Positions 1-8,139 of a stretch of 64,000 bases of DNA are shown here, piece after piece. The notes under the pieces are model-generated. The model searched no databases. It had not been told where the DNA came from and saw only the letters and a program-made list of their open reading frames with translations. Position 1 is the stretch's first letter. Every line of letters begins with the position of its first letter. Source of the stretch: Rhizosphaericola mali (GTDB lineage: Bacteria > Bacteroidota > Bacteroidia > Chitinophagales > Chitinophagaceae); contig NZ_CP044016.1 of assembly GCF_004337365.2 (NCBI RefSeq), positions 3,162,001 through 3,226,000 on the forward strand, written 5' to 3'. The translations under genes were made by a program, and so were the position numbers.

Positions 1-1589
1 GATTTTCTAGAAAGTTCTACAGGAACCAATAATATTGGTGCAAATCTTGGGATCGTTTTGGCCTTCGAATCAAACCATTTCAACAGACCGAGCCCTAAAT
101 ACAAAGTGCTTTTGCCGTTTTCTTCTTCTGCTAGTTTGGACGATCTGTAAAGATTGGTGAGAATCGTTTCTAGATCATCACTGTGGTAAGTAGTTAGTAA
201 TCTATTGTATTTAAACTCCTCATCTGCAAGTTTAAATAATGGCAAAGAAGAGTGCAATGGTGCTATATAGTTGCCATATTTTCGAGTAATAGGTTGATTA
301 TCGTTTGGATGAATGGTGTATGTTTTACCATCTGCTAAAGTATCTTCTAGTAAATTGATCTTGAGATCAACTATTTGTAACATACTTTTTGTGAAGCGAA
401 TATTGAGCAAATTATTTCTTAGTGACAAATCCAAAAGTTTACGCTCCCATATCTTTTGCTTGGTTAAATTGCTTAAATCTGTTAATTCTAAACTATCATA
501 AACATTTCCAAATTCAAATTCTTCATCCAAGGTAAAATTTGAATCGGACTCTAGTTGGTTTGATTCTTTACTTAGAACATCTTCTGATTTTACTGTAGGC
601 AAAGGGAATATTCCATTAGATCTACAGCTCTTTACATCTATAGATAAAATAAAATCGTCGAGATTCATTAATTCCACTTCTGCATTGGCAACAGCTTTGC
701 TAAATGGAATATTATTGCCCTTACATAGATTGGTAGATTCTATTAATGCAATTTCTTTGGTACCAGATGCTATCCTTTTAGAAATAGCAGCTTGGTCAAA
801 ATTAACCATTGTATCAAATCGCTTGTCTTCTATCCAAACGCCAACAAATGCATGCCCTTTGGTAATTATGATTATTGGATGAAGGCTAATCGCTTCTAAA
901 CAGGCAGCGAACAATAGTGATAGGTCTATACAATTGCCAAATTTTGTTTGCCAGACTTGATCCACTAGGCGAATACGTTGTCCATGACTTTCAAAACTCG
1001 GAGGCATCGCACTATATATGAACTCTTGATTTTGAATGGCTTTATAAATTGCAGAAACCATCTGTACAACTCTTTCCTTGTCTTTTCTTTGATACCCTTC
1101 AAAAGAGGGCGATAGATTATTATTTTCCAATATTTCTATCGCTTTTGTCTTGATCTCATAGATAGTTGGATGATTTGGGATTACATAAGAACATAACAAT
1201 TGAGGAAGCACCTGCAAACCACCAAAATAATCCATTGGTAACACATCTAAAGCTATTTGTTTAGTCTGTAACTCTATATTTCCAGTAGATATTTTAATAT
1301 TGATATTATCAACATCCTTTTCTGTAAGATTTCTTAATAAAGAAAGATTAAATTGAAAATCAAACTTTGAAACTATAATTTTTCCATCAATGGGTTTATC
1401 TATAAATACCTGATATTCTTTTATAATGTCTAAACTAGATGAAACTTCTACCTTAATATTTTCCGTATTTTCTGGCAGATTATGTACTTCTATTTCTTGA
1501 AGAAAATTGTATTTATTTAAACAAAATGTATAGTTGATGAAAGGATAATATCCTACTACAATTTCGGGAGTCAGTATTTCTTCATTCAT
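1..1589 (-). CDS. DUF4011-family protein with transglutaminase-like domain, N-terminal part (runs off left edge)
   Basis: An uninterrupted frame runs leftward from ATG at 1589 to the window edge (about 529 codons); an in-frame TAA lies a few codons upstream, so this ATG decides the start. Residues about 210-252 resemble a transglutaminase-like Cys/His core: Cys220 in KFGNC and His246 in KGHAFVGVW. Residues about 395-530 match the start of DUF4011 (IWERKLLDLSLRNNLLNIR, later STLYLGLGLLKW and FAPILLVPVEL). In this family DUF4011 is normally followed by a superfamily 1 helicase and often a Vsr-like/DUF3320 nuclease end; that part is outside the window. I recall such DUF4011-helicase-Vsr proteins being reported as the defense system Hhe. 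The gene starts 72 nt after hsdR on the same strand, so it is probably the distal gene of the restriction operon. The family call is good; a defense role is inferred. Confidence 0.8.
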   Translation of the reverse strand, partial: MNEEILTPEIVVGYYPFINYTFCLNKYNFLQEIEVHNLPENTENIKVEVSSSLDIIKEYQVFIDKPIDGKIIVSKFDFQFNLSLLRNLTEKDVDNINIKISTGNIELQTKQIALDVLPMDYFGGLQVLPQLLCSYVIPNHPTIYEIKTKAIEILENNNLSPSFEGYQRKDKERVVQMVSAIYKAIQNQEFIYSAMPPSFESHGQRIRLVDQVWQTKFGNCIDLSLLFAACLEAISLHPIIIITKGHAFVGVWIEDKRFDTMVNFDQAAISKRIASGTKEIALIESTNLCKGNNIPFSKAVANAEVELMNLDDFILSIDVKSCRSNGIFPLPTVKSEDVLSKESNQLESDSNFTLDEEFEFGNVYDSLELTDLSNLTKQKIWERKLLDLSLRNNLLNIRFTKSMLQIVDLKINLLEDTLADGKTYTIHPNDNQPITRKYGNYIAPLHSSLPLFKLADEEFKYNRLLTTYHSDDLETILTNLYRSSKLAEEENGKSTLYLGLGLLKWFDSKAKTIPRFAPILLVPVELSRK

Positions 1590-1661
1590 AATTTGGTCTA
1601 GTTTTTCTATTATTTCAAGGGTATTTTATAAAGTTCTTATTTAGGGATATTATAGTCACCC

Positions 1662-4600
1662 CTATTTATGTTTTTTGAAGTTTTCTGCCTGCTCCAATAC
1701 ATTTTTGTAAACATCATCCTGTGTAATTGGCGGATAACCAAATTGGTGCAACTTGACGATAATATCCATTTTTAATTGGGCTTTGATGTCGTCACGTTCG
1801 CTCCAATCAGGATATTTAGCAGTGTTGTCTACGATAGCTTTTATCTCACGAGCCAATTCCAGCATTTTATCTTTATCGAATTCAAATCCATATTGTTTAC
1901 AGATCATATCCAAAATGTCGTAAAATGCTTTTTCTTCATAGTCAATTCCCAAATCTTCAAACGAAGCCATTTCTTGTCTTAACTTTAGAATCAAATCCAA
2001 AATTTGTTCAGAGGTATCGGCTTGTATTCCGTCATAATCCAAAATATCTCTTTCACTTCGCTCATTGTATCGATTAATGATACTTTGTAAACGTTCGGCA
2101 AACTCTATTCCTTTAATTTTATTTACTTTCTTAAAATCTGAAATGGTTTGTTTCAGTAGTCGTTCTAGGATTTTTACCTTGGTATTTGGCAATTCTAAAT
2201 TGCTAATTCTCTCAATGAATTTATCGTTGAATAAATCTATCGCATTGGCTTTGTTATCATCCAATTTAAAAATTTCTTCCACACCTTCAGAAATGATGGC
2301 TTCCTCTACCATTTTGCTCACTTTTTCATTCATTTGAGCAGTATCAGGAGCTTCACCTTTGGTCAATTTTACCACGATAGATTTGATCGCAAAATAAAAA
2401 TGAATTTCATCTACATATTTTTCCGAAAACAAATTAGAACCACTTACCAAGTTATAAGCAGATTTCAATTTTTTTGTAACATCTACAAAGAATTTTTCCG
2501 ATTGCTCCGTTTCCAAAACCAACTCCGAAGCTCGGTTCAAACATTTCAATTGCTCAACAGGATTTCCTTCAAAATATTCGGTCGTGTCAAATTGATGGAA
2601 AAATTGTCGAAGTAATTCTACTTGGTCTTTTACAATTATAACAGCTTTATCTAAATCTTCAAAGTCATCGTCAGCAGTTGTTCCGTTGAACATTCCTAAG
2701 GCATGATTCAAGTTCTTTTTGATGCCAATATAATCCACCACCAAACCTTTATCTTTCCCTTCATATTTTCGATTCACTCTAGAAATTGTTTGAATTAAAT
2801 TATGCGTTTGCAAAGGTTTATCAATATATATCGTATCCAAAAATGGCACATCAAAACCGGTTAGCCACATATCGACTACAATCGCAATTTTGAAATTGGA
2901 TTTAATTTGTTTGAATTGACGATCCAATTCTTTTCGTTCCTCCTTACTACCTAAAAGATTCCACAAACTTTGTTCATCATCTTTATTTCTGGTCATTACC
3001 ATTTTGATATACTCAATTGGTAAAACTTCCTTTTGTTCTTTTTCGGTAAGATTTTCTGCAATTTTTATTTCGTTCCATTCAGGACGTAAGTTTATTATTT
3101 CCTGAAATAATTTATACGCAATTCCTCTGGAGGCACACACAATCATCACTTTTCCCGCAACGGTTGCATTCTCTTCTAAACGGCTTTCGTAATGTTTGAT
3201 AAAATCGTGAGCAATGGCTTTTATTCTGTCGCTATCGCCTAAAACCACTTCCATTTTCGCAATAGCTTTTTGGCTGGCTTCCACATGATATTCACTTGCC
3301 CCTTCCTCTACTGCATTTTCGTAATAGCTTTCAATTTCTGCTACCTTCGCATTATCCAAGTTAACTTTTGCCGCTCTACCTTCGTACACCAATCTCACCG
3401 TAATTTCATCGTTGACCGATTCAAACATGGTATATTGATCGATTACATCGCCAAATACGTCCAACGTTTTATCAATTGGCGTTCCTGTAAAGCCTACATA
3501 CGTTGCATTGGGTAAAGAGTCGTGTAAATATTTGGCAAAACCATAAGATTTCTTCACACCATTTTCATCAATTTTTACTTTTAAATCCAGATTAACTTGG
3601 CTACGGTGGGCTTCATCTGAAATGCAAATAATGTTGTTTCTATCAGATAAAATATCGTCGTCTTCCGCAAACTTTTGAACGGTAGTTAAATACACACCAC
3701 CACTTTCTAAGCCTTTTAATCTATTGCGTAAATCTTCTCGTGAAGTAATATTGATGATATTTTCATCCCCAATAAAATCCTTCGCATTGGTAAAATCTCT
3801 GGATAATTGATCATCTAAATCTGTTCTATCGGAAATGATGATAATTGTTGGACTTGAAAATTTTGTAGAGCGCATCAACAATCTCGATAAATATAACATT
3901 GTGAAGCTTTTACCGCAGCCAGTCGCGCCAAAATAAGTACCACCTTTTCCGTCTCCTTCGGGTTTTCTATGTGCTAGAATGTTCTGAAATAATTTATTGG
4001 CAGCATAATATTGAGGATATCGAGTAAGGATTTTCTTTTCATTTTTGGATGTGTCTGGAAACAATACAAAATGATGAATAAGATCTACTAAACGAGCCTT
4101 ATTCAACATTCCATGAACGATGGACGTAGTGGTTTCTATTCCTGTGAGTGCTTTCTTTTCGTCACCAGTAATTTTGTTCCAACCATAGAAAAATTCATAA
4201 GGAGAAAATATAGTTCCTGATTTATTGTTGATACCATCGCTGATAATACAAAATACGTTGTACTTCATCAATTCTGGAATATCTCTTCTATATCGAATCG
4301 TGAGTTGCTTAAATGCATCATGAATGGTGACTTCCTCTTCAATGGCCGTTTTAAATTCAAAAACTACTATTGGGATTCCATTGATGTACAAAATCAAATC
4401 TGGAATACGCAATTCCGATCCTTGGATCTCTAATTGATTGACGATCTGAAATGAGTTGTTATGCTCATTTTCAATATCGATGTAGCGAATGTGCAAATCC
4501 TTTTTATTGGGATTATTGCGTTTAAAAATAAATCCATCAGCTAATAGTTTACATATATATTTATTTGAATCATACAGATTAGAAGCGGATTGAAAAGCCA

Positions 4601-4796
4601 ATTCGTTGATGATGGTTGTTAATTCAATTTCTTCCAAATTGGAATACCGATTCAGTAGAAAATTTTGTAAATCTTCTCTGATTAAAACTTCTTGATTAGA
4701 TTTTCTTTCTAATTTATTGCCATTAATATAATCGTAACCTTCTATTTGCAAAAGGCTTATGAATGCTTGTTCTAGTTGTGATTCTGTATATTTCAT
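1662..4796 (-). CDS. hsdR: Type I restriction endonuclease subunit R (HsdR)
   Basis: 1044 aa, the motor and nuclease subunit of a type I restriction-modification complex, which translocates DNA with ATP and cleaves unmethylated DNA. The PD-ExK nuclease core is visible at residues 132-149 (PD133, E147, K149 of FEFK). The SF2 helicase core follows: Walker A GATGCGKS near residue 290, DEAH box (SDEAHRSQ), motif III-like GFTGTP, and the motif V/VI region with TGFDVP and QTISRVNR. It has the usual HsdR length. The start ATG is followed by MKYTESQLEQ; the same first codons occur again at 6734-6758, a displaced copy of the hsdR 5' end. A 40-bp tandem repeat array lies in the 166 nt upstream. The frame is intact and all catalytic motifs are present, so it is probably functional with the hsdM and hsdS genes upstream. 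Confidence 0.95.
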   Translation of the reverse strand: MKYTESQLEQAFISLLQIEGYDYINGNKLERKSNQEVLIREDLQNFLLNRYSNLEEIELTTIINELAFQSASNLYDSNKYICKLLADGFIFKRNNPNKKDLHIRYIDIENEHNNSFQIVNQLEIQGSELRIPDLILYINGIPIVVFEFKTAIEEEVTIHDAFKQLTIRYRRDIPELMKYNVFCIISDGINNKSGTIFSPYEFFYGWNKITGDEKKALTGIETTTSIVHGMLNKARLVDLIHHFVLFPDTSKNEKKILTRYPQYYAANKLFQNILAHRKPEGDGKGGTYFGATGCGKSFTMLYLSRLLMRSTKFSSPTIIIISDRTDLDDQLSRDFTNAKDFIGDENIINITSREDLRNRLKGLESGGVYLTTVQKFAEDDDILSDRNNIICISDEAHRSQVNLDLKVKIDENGVKKSYGFAKYLHDSLPNATYVGFTGTPIDKTLDVFGDVIDQYTMFESVNDEITVRLVYEGRAAKVNLDNAKVAEIESYYENAVEEGASEYHVEASQKAIAKMEVVLGDSDRIKAIAHDFIKHYESRLEENATVAGKVMIVCASRGIAYKLFQEIINLRPEWNEIKIAENLTEKEQKEVLPIEYIKMVMTRNKDDEQSLWNLLGSKEERKELDRQFKQIKSNFKIAIVVDMWLTGFDVPFLDTIYIDKPLQTHNLIQTISRVNRKYEGKDKGLVVDYIGIKKNLNHALGMFNGTTADDDFEDLDKAVIIVKDQVELLRQFFHQFDTTEYFEGNPVEQLKCLNRASELVLETEQSEKFFVDVTKKLKSAYNLVSGSNLFSEKYVDEIHFYFAIKSIVVKLTKGEAPDTAQMNEKVSKMVEEAIISEGVEEIFKLDDNKANAIDLFNDKFIERISNLELPNTKVKILERLLKQTISDFKKVNKIKGIEFAERLQSIINRYNERSERDILDYDGIQADTSEQILDLILKLRQEMASFEDLGIDYEEKAFYDILDMICKQYGFEFDKDKMLELAREIKAIVDNTAKYPDWSERDDIKAQLKMDIIVKLHQFGYPPITQDDVYKNVLEQAENFKKHK
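4772..4796. repeat. 25-bp direct repeat, copy 1 (hsdR codons 1-8)
   Basis: Exact 25-bp match to 6734-6758. This copy contains the hsdR start codon and first codons (MKYTESQL). The flanking bases differ on both sides, so the identity is sharply bounded. The two copies enclose the abiEi-fic cassette and the 40-bp array. Confidence 0.95.
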
Positions 4797-4825
4797 GATA
4801 ACTTTTTCAAGTTAAGTTTTTAAGT

Positions 4826-4956
4826 TTTTTATAACACGATCACATAACGTGTTACATTTTTGAAATTTTTGTAACATGACAAAATAACGTGTTACATTTT
4901 TCGGGTTTTTGTAACATGAAAAAATAACGTGTTACAATTTTAGAGTTTTTATAACA
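4826..4956 (-). repeat. 40-bp tandem array (three full units and a partial fourth), putative operator upstream of hsdR
   Basis: The motif ATAACGTGTTACA starts at 4844, 4884 and 4924, exactly 40 bp apart. A second element, T5 followed by RTAACA, ends at about 4836, 4876, 4916 and 4956, also 40 bp apart. On the minus strand each unit reads TGTAACACGTTAT, then ATGTTACAAAAA, so each unit contains an inverted TGTAACA/TGTTACA dyad. The array fills the gap between the fic stop (4963) and the hsdR start (4796), inside the segment bounded by the 25-bp direct repeats. The likely role is an operator/promoter array controlling hsdR; the winged-helix end of Fic or AbiEi are possible binders. The binding protein is inferred, while the repeats are seen directly. 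Confidence 0.75.
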
Positions 4957-4962
4957 TTTTGC

Positions 4963-6063
4963 TTATTCGTCATTCAACTTATGCAATTGAGTAGCTTCAT
5001 TTAAAAATTGATAAAGTGCTATGTTAATATAAAAATTCTCTTTCCCAATTTTTTGACGATGAACCAAATTCAATTCCACTAACTGATCTAGATAGCGAGA
5101 TGCTGTTTGTCTCGAAACACTTAAATCTTGTACTAAAAAATCAATTTTAGTATACGGATGTTTAAATAAATTATTAATTAAATCTTGGGAATAAATTCTA
5201 GGCAATTCTGAGCGAATCTTCTCTTTATAAGTTTGCATTAAACTTTTAATGCCTTTAATTATAGAAATCGTTTGTACAGAAGTTTTTTCTATAGCCTCTA
5301 GTATAAAAAGAATCCAATCCTCCCACTCGTTGGAGTCTCGAGTATATTGCAAAAGCCTGTAATATTCAGCTTTATTTTGATTAATAAATCGGCTTAAATA
5401 TAGAATAGGAAGATGGAGTAATTCTTCTTTAATCATATATAAAATATTAATGATTCTCCCTGTTCTTCCATTTCCATCGTAAAAAGGATGAATACTTTCA
5501 AACTGATGATGAATAATAGCTAACTTTACCAAAGGATCAAGATCAGACAGCTCAGAATCATTAATAAAGTTTTCTAAATTATTCATATGTTCACTAATCT
5601 CTTTGAAACTTTGAGGTGGAGTATAAATTACTTCTCCTGTCTGATCATTTTTAAGAGAAGTTCCAGGAACTTTTCTAAATCCTGTTCTGGTTTCTTCTAA
5701 AACAGCATGAATTTCAATGATGTTGTTAGAAGTTAACAATCCTATTTTTCTTACCAATTCAAACCCAAATTTTAAAGAGCTAGAATAGTTATATACCTCT
5801 TTCGCTGCAAAACTTGTAAACTGTTTTGCGATGGAATCGCTACTAAAAAGCTCATCATGCGTAGTGATAATATTCTCAATAGCTGAACTGTCTTTTGCTT
5901 CTTGTAAAGAAAGTGTATTTAAGATAATCTCTTCATTAGGAATAGTTTCCGATACACCGTTTAATTCAGCTAGTGCTTTGTTTGCCGCAACAGTTTTTTT
6001 GAAAACTTTTTTTGTTTCCAAATCAAAATCTAACGGTAACGTGGGTATTTGATAATTACTCAT
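4963..6063 (-). CDS. fic: Fic family protein (AMP-transferase-like) with C-terminal winged helix
   Basis: 366 aa. Fic enzymes transfer AMP or related groups from nucleotides to target proteins. The catalytic loop HPFYDGNGRTGR is complete (near residues 190-201; canonical HPFx[D/E]GNGRxxR). An N-terminal inhibitory-helix motif of class II type is visible (SSAIEN, residues 59-64), so the protein probably restrains itself. The middle carries the usual KVPGTSL and YTPP segment of this subfamily. The C-terminus (about 300-360) looks like a winged helix (DFLVQDLSVSRQTASRYLDQL). Its start overlaps the end of the abiEi-like gene by 8 bp, so the two are translationally coupled. The pair resembles a toxin-antitoxin module, but AbiEi relatives are normally paired with an AbiEii nucleotidyltransferase; here Fic takes that place. 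The target is unknown. Confidence 0.93.
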   Translation of the reverse strand: MSNYQIPTLPLDFDLETKKVFKKTVAANKALAELNGVSETIPNEEIILNTLSLQEAKDSSAIENIITTHDELFSSDSIAKQFTSFAAKEVYNYSSSLKFGFELVRKIGLLTSNNIIEIHAVLEETRTGFRKVPGTSLKNDQTGEVIYTPPQSFKEISEHMNNLENFINDSELSDLDPLVKLAIIHHQFESIHPFYDGNGRTGRIINILYMIKEELLHLPILYLSRFINQNKAEYYRLLQYTRDSNEWEDWILFILEAIEKTSVQTISIIKGIKSLMQTYKEKIRSELPRIYSQDLINNLFKHPYTKIDFLVQDLSVSRQTASRYLDQLVELNLVHRQKIGKENFYINIALYQFLNEATQLHKLNDE

Positions 6064-6652
6064 TTTTTTTTATTTCATTTACTTCTTTCTGTATCCAAAC
6101 GGGTGTATAGCGAAGTTGTGACTTTATAACAGAAGGGTCTAACTTCAATATGGATGGTTTTAATTGGATTAAAAAATCATCGTTGTTTTCTTTTTGCCCT
6201 TTTTCTTTGAGTGCTTGTACAATTAAATGCAATAAGTCATCCTTAATGGCAAAACTCCTAGCAGCCGTTTTCTTGAATTTGATGCTCCTATTTCCAATTT
6301 TGATTTCTCGTTGAGAACCATCCGTAAGGTAAACCGCTTTAAGTGGAATTTGTGTACTAAGGCCTAATAAATACAAAGCAAGAACCCCTGTAGCTGCAAT
6401 GCGTGCTTTGTCCCGTTTTGCAATTTCTTTTGCAACTTCTTCTATATTGGGATTGATGATTCCCAGCAAAGGATCTATTTTAGGTTTTAAGTAAATACCA
6501 TGTGCTAAACGTACCAAAACAGCCTCTTTCTCTAAACGTGAGAGTACCTGACGAATATTTTCAGGCGAACCATATTTTGAAAAATCATCTGCAAAAAATA
6601 GTTTGCCACGAGATGATTTTAAAATCTTTGTTTCTATTTGGTTTTTAGACAT
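6056..6652 (-). CDS. AbiEi-like antitoxin/regulator (DUF6088 family)
   Basis: 198 aa. The N-terminal winged-helix segment (residues about 10-60) ends with the family's typical VRLAHGIYLKP; the rest matches the DUF6088/AbiEi antitoxin-like fold (AATGVLALYLLGLS, then KFKKTAARSFA). AbiEi proteins are antitoxins of type IV toxin-antitoxin systems and repress their own operon by binding inverted repeats. A perfect 15-bp inverted repeat sits 22 bp upstream of this start (6674-6712), which fits self-repression. The next gene, overlapping by 8 bp, is fic rather than abiEii. The whole pair lies between exact 25-bp copies of the hsdR start, so it appears to be a late insertion in the hsd operon. Family assignment is good; the antitoxin role toward Fic is inferred. 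Confidence 0.82.
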   Translation of the reverse strand: MSKNQIETKILKSSRGKLFFADDFSKYGSPENIRQVLSRLEKEAVLVRLAHGIYLKPKIDPLLGIINPNIEEVAKEIAKRDKARIAATGVLALYLLGLSTQIPLKAVYLTDGSQREIKIGNRSIKFKKTAARSFAIKDDLLHLIVQALKEKGQKENNDDFLIQLKPSILKLDPSVIKSQLRYTPVWIQKEVNEIKKNE

Positions 6653-6673
6653 TCTTAGACTATTTCACTTGAA

Positions 6674-6712
6674 ATTCTTGTCACAAATTTAGTAAATATT
6701 TGTGACAAGAAT
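6674..6712 (-). promoter_or_regulatory. Perfect 15-bp inverted repeat overlapping a TAnnTTTG box, probable abiEi operator
   Basis: Arms at 6674-6688 (ATTCTTGTCACAAAT) and 6698-6712 are exact reverse complements, separated by 9 bp. On the minus strand the downstream arm contains TAAATTTG, a match to the Bacteroidota -7 element TAnnTTTG, about 25-30 nt before the abiEi start. Repressor binding here would block the promoter. This arrangement matches known AbiEi negative autoregulation; identity of the binder is inferred. Confidence 0.75.
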
Positions 6713-6733
6713 AATACCTCGATAAGGATTATC

Positions 6734-6758
6734 CTAGTTGTGATTCTGTATATTTCAT
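6734..6758. repeat. 25-bp direct repeat, copy 2 (orphan hsdR start)
   Basis: Exact copy of 4772-4796. Read on the minus strand it begins ATGAAATATACAGAATCACA and reaches a TAA after nine codons, leaving a vestigial start of hsdR 28 nt after the upstream AlbA-type gene. This is where hsdR would begin if the inserted segment were removed, so it marks the original junction. Confidence 0.9.
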
Positions 6759-6786
6759 TATGTACACAATTCTATTCTGAAATCCT

Positions 6787-8136
6787 TTATTTAATCCTAT
6801 TTTTCCCTTTCTGAGTTAAATAATAGCGTTGATTCCTGCTGGTTGGTTTATCGGGCAAGGTCAAAGCTATGTATCCTGCGTTAATGGCTGGTTGCAGATA
6901 ATTTAATCTGAAATTTTCACGATCGGCTAACTTAAGCAAGTCTTGTAATTCTTGTCTGGAATGTTGTCCGTCTATTACCTTCAATAACGCTTCGACTTGC
7001 GGGGTATCTTGCGGGGTATCTTGCGGGGTATCTTGCGGGGTATCTTGCGGGGCAATCTCTTCGCTTGCAGGTAAAGTCAATCGAAGAAAGTTTTCAGAAA
7101 ATTGAAAATTTTCTTTTGAATATGCTTGCAATATCCTTGGCACACCAGAACCTAATTGCTCCACCAAATCCAAATCCTTGAAAATACGCATCAATTCCTT
7201 ATTTCTCGGAACAGAAAAACCTTCGAAAAATTCCTCTTGCGACAAGCCAGAAGGTAAACTACCATAGGAGGTAATTTCTATGCGATCGGCAAATATTTCA
7301 AACTTGGGTGCTATTTCTCTGGTATAATCATTATGCACAAAAGCATTAATCACCGCTTCCCGAAGGGCTATGGCATTCCATAAACGCGTTTCTTGTCGTT
7401 CTTTGGCAGTTATTTTAGTAGAAGTCCGATTTTCAAGTTGGAGCTTATCCAATACTTGTTTGGTCGCCTTTACTAAACATTCGTAACCATATTCGTTACT
7501 TTCTATTAAATCAATCCTATCCAAACCCTTATAACGCGCCACTTTTATAGATACAGCATTGATATCATTCATCAAATAAGCAACATAATTGTACTTACCA
7601 TCTTCTGTGAGTAATTCAAGATTTCTTGCAAATTGCTGATTCAGTGTTTTATCTACCGACTGATAATAAATATGCAACTGCTGAAACTTCAAATCCTGTT
7701 TGGGCGACTGAATAGTGCCAATAGCATTGTGCACTCTTTTACTGAAGAGACTTTCGATTTGTCTTGCAGTCATCGGTTCTGCAGCACTACCTATGCGAAT
7801 GAAAGCACCTTTTTCCGAAAGTCCATATTTCTTTACATAATATGGTTTTTCATAACCTCCTGCTACTATGAGTTTGATAATTTCTTTACCGTCTTTTTGC
7901 TCCAATGCCAAATCAAACAAACCTAAACAAGAAGGAACTATATTGTTTTTCAATCGATCTTTTATCAATAATTGTTCTTGGTCGGCATCGGTTAAGCCAA
8001 CGATTGTTCCATGCTTGTCTATGCCAATATAAATCACGCCACCTTCCTTGGAATTAAGAAATGCCACCACTTCCTTCTCCAATTCTGGCGTTACCTTTTG
8101 TTTGTATTCTGTATGTTGGTTTTCGGTGTCTTTCAT
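6787..8136 (-). CDS. AlbA_2/Schlafen-type ATP-binding protein (COG2865-like) with DTPQ repeats
   Basis: 449 aa. The N-terminal half is an AlbA_2 (Schlafen AlbA) domain: EYKQKVTPELEKEVVAFLNS, then GGVIYIGIDKHGTIVGL and the FIRIGS segment. The middle carries a HATPase_c_4-type region (REAVINAFVHNDY, then EITSYGSLPSGL and EQLGSGVPRI). A run of five PQ-DT units follows near residues 360-380, encoded by perfect 12-bp DNA repeats, and the end looks like a winged helix. Such proteins are often annotated as transcriptional regulators or RecG-like, and frequently lie inside type I restriction loci. The start is 4 nt after the end of the preceding ABC ATPase gene, so the genes are co-transcribed. A precise role is not known. 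Confidence 0.85.
   Translation of the reverse strand: MKDTENQHTEYKQKVTPELEKEVVAFLNSKEGGVIYIGIDKHGTIVGLTDADQEQLLIKDRLKNNIVPSCLGLFDLALEQKDGKEIIKLIVAGGYEKPYYVKKYGLSEKGAFIRIGSAAEPMTARQIESLFSKRVHNAIGTIQSPKQDLKFQQLHIYYQSVDKTLNQQFARNLELLTEDGKYNYVAYLMNDINAVSIKVARYKGLDRIDLIESNEYGYECLVKATKQVLDKLQLENRTSTKITAKERQETRLWNAIALREAVINAFVHNDYTREIAPKFEIFADRIEITSYGSLPSGLSQEEFFEGFSVPRNKELMRIFKDLDLVEQLGSGVPRILQAYSKENFQFSENFLRLTLPASEEIAPQDTPQDTPQDTPQDTPQVEALLKVIDGQHSRQELQDLLKLADRENFRLNYLQPAINAGYIALTLPDKPTSRNQRYYLTQKGKNRIK
6996..7055. repeat. 12-bp tandem repeat (about five copies) coding PQDT units
   Basis: Four perfect copies of CTTGCGGGGTAT at 6996, 7008, 7020 and 7032, and a fifth diverging copy at 7044. It lies within the AlbA-type gene and encodes repeated DTPQ. 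Perfect identity means the copy number could change by slippage, always in steps of four codons, so the frame is preserved. Confidence 0.9.
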
Positions 8137-8139
8137 TGA

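Noticed and set aside
4826-4956. CRISPR array
   Set aside because: Units are contiguous 40-bp repeats with conserved interiors; no unique spacers and no cas genes.
6996-7055. CRISPR-like or operator repeat
   Set aside because: It is a coding 12-bp repeat that keeps the reading frame.
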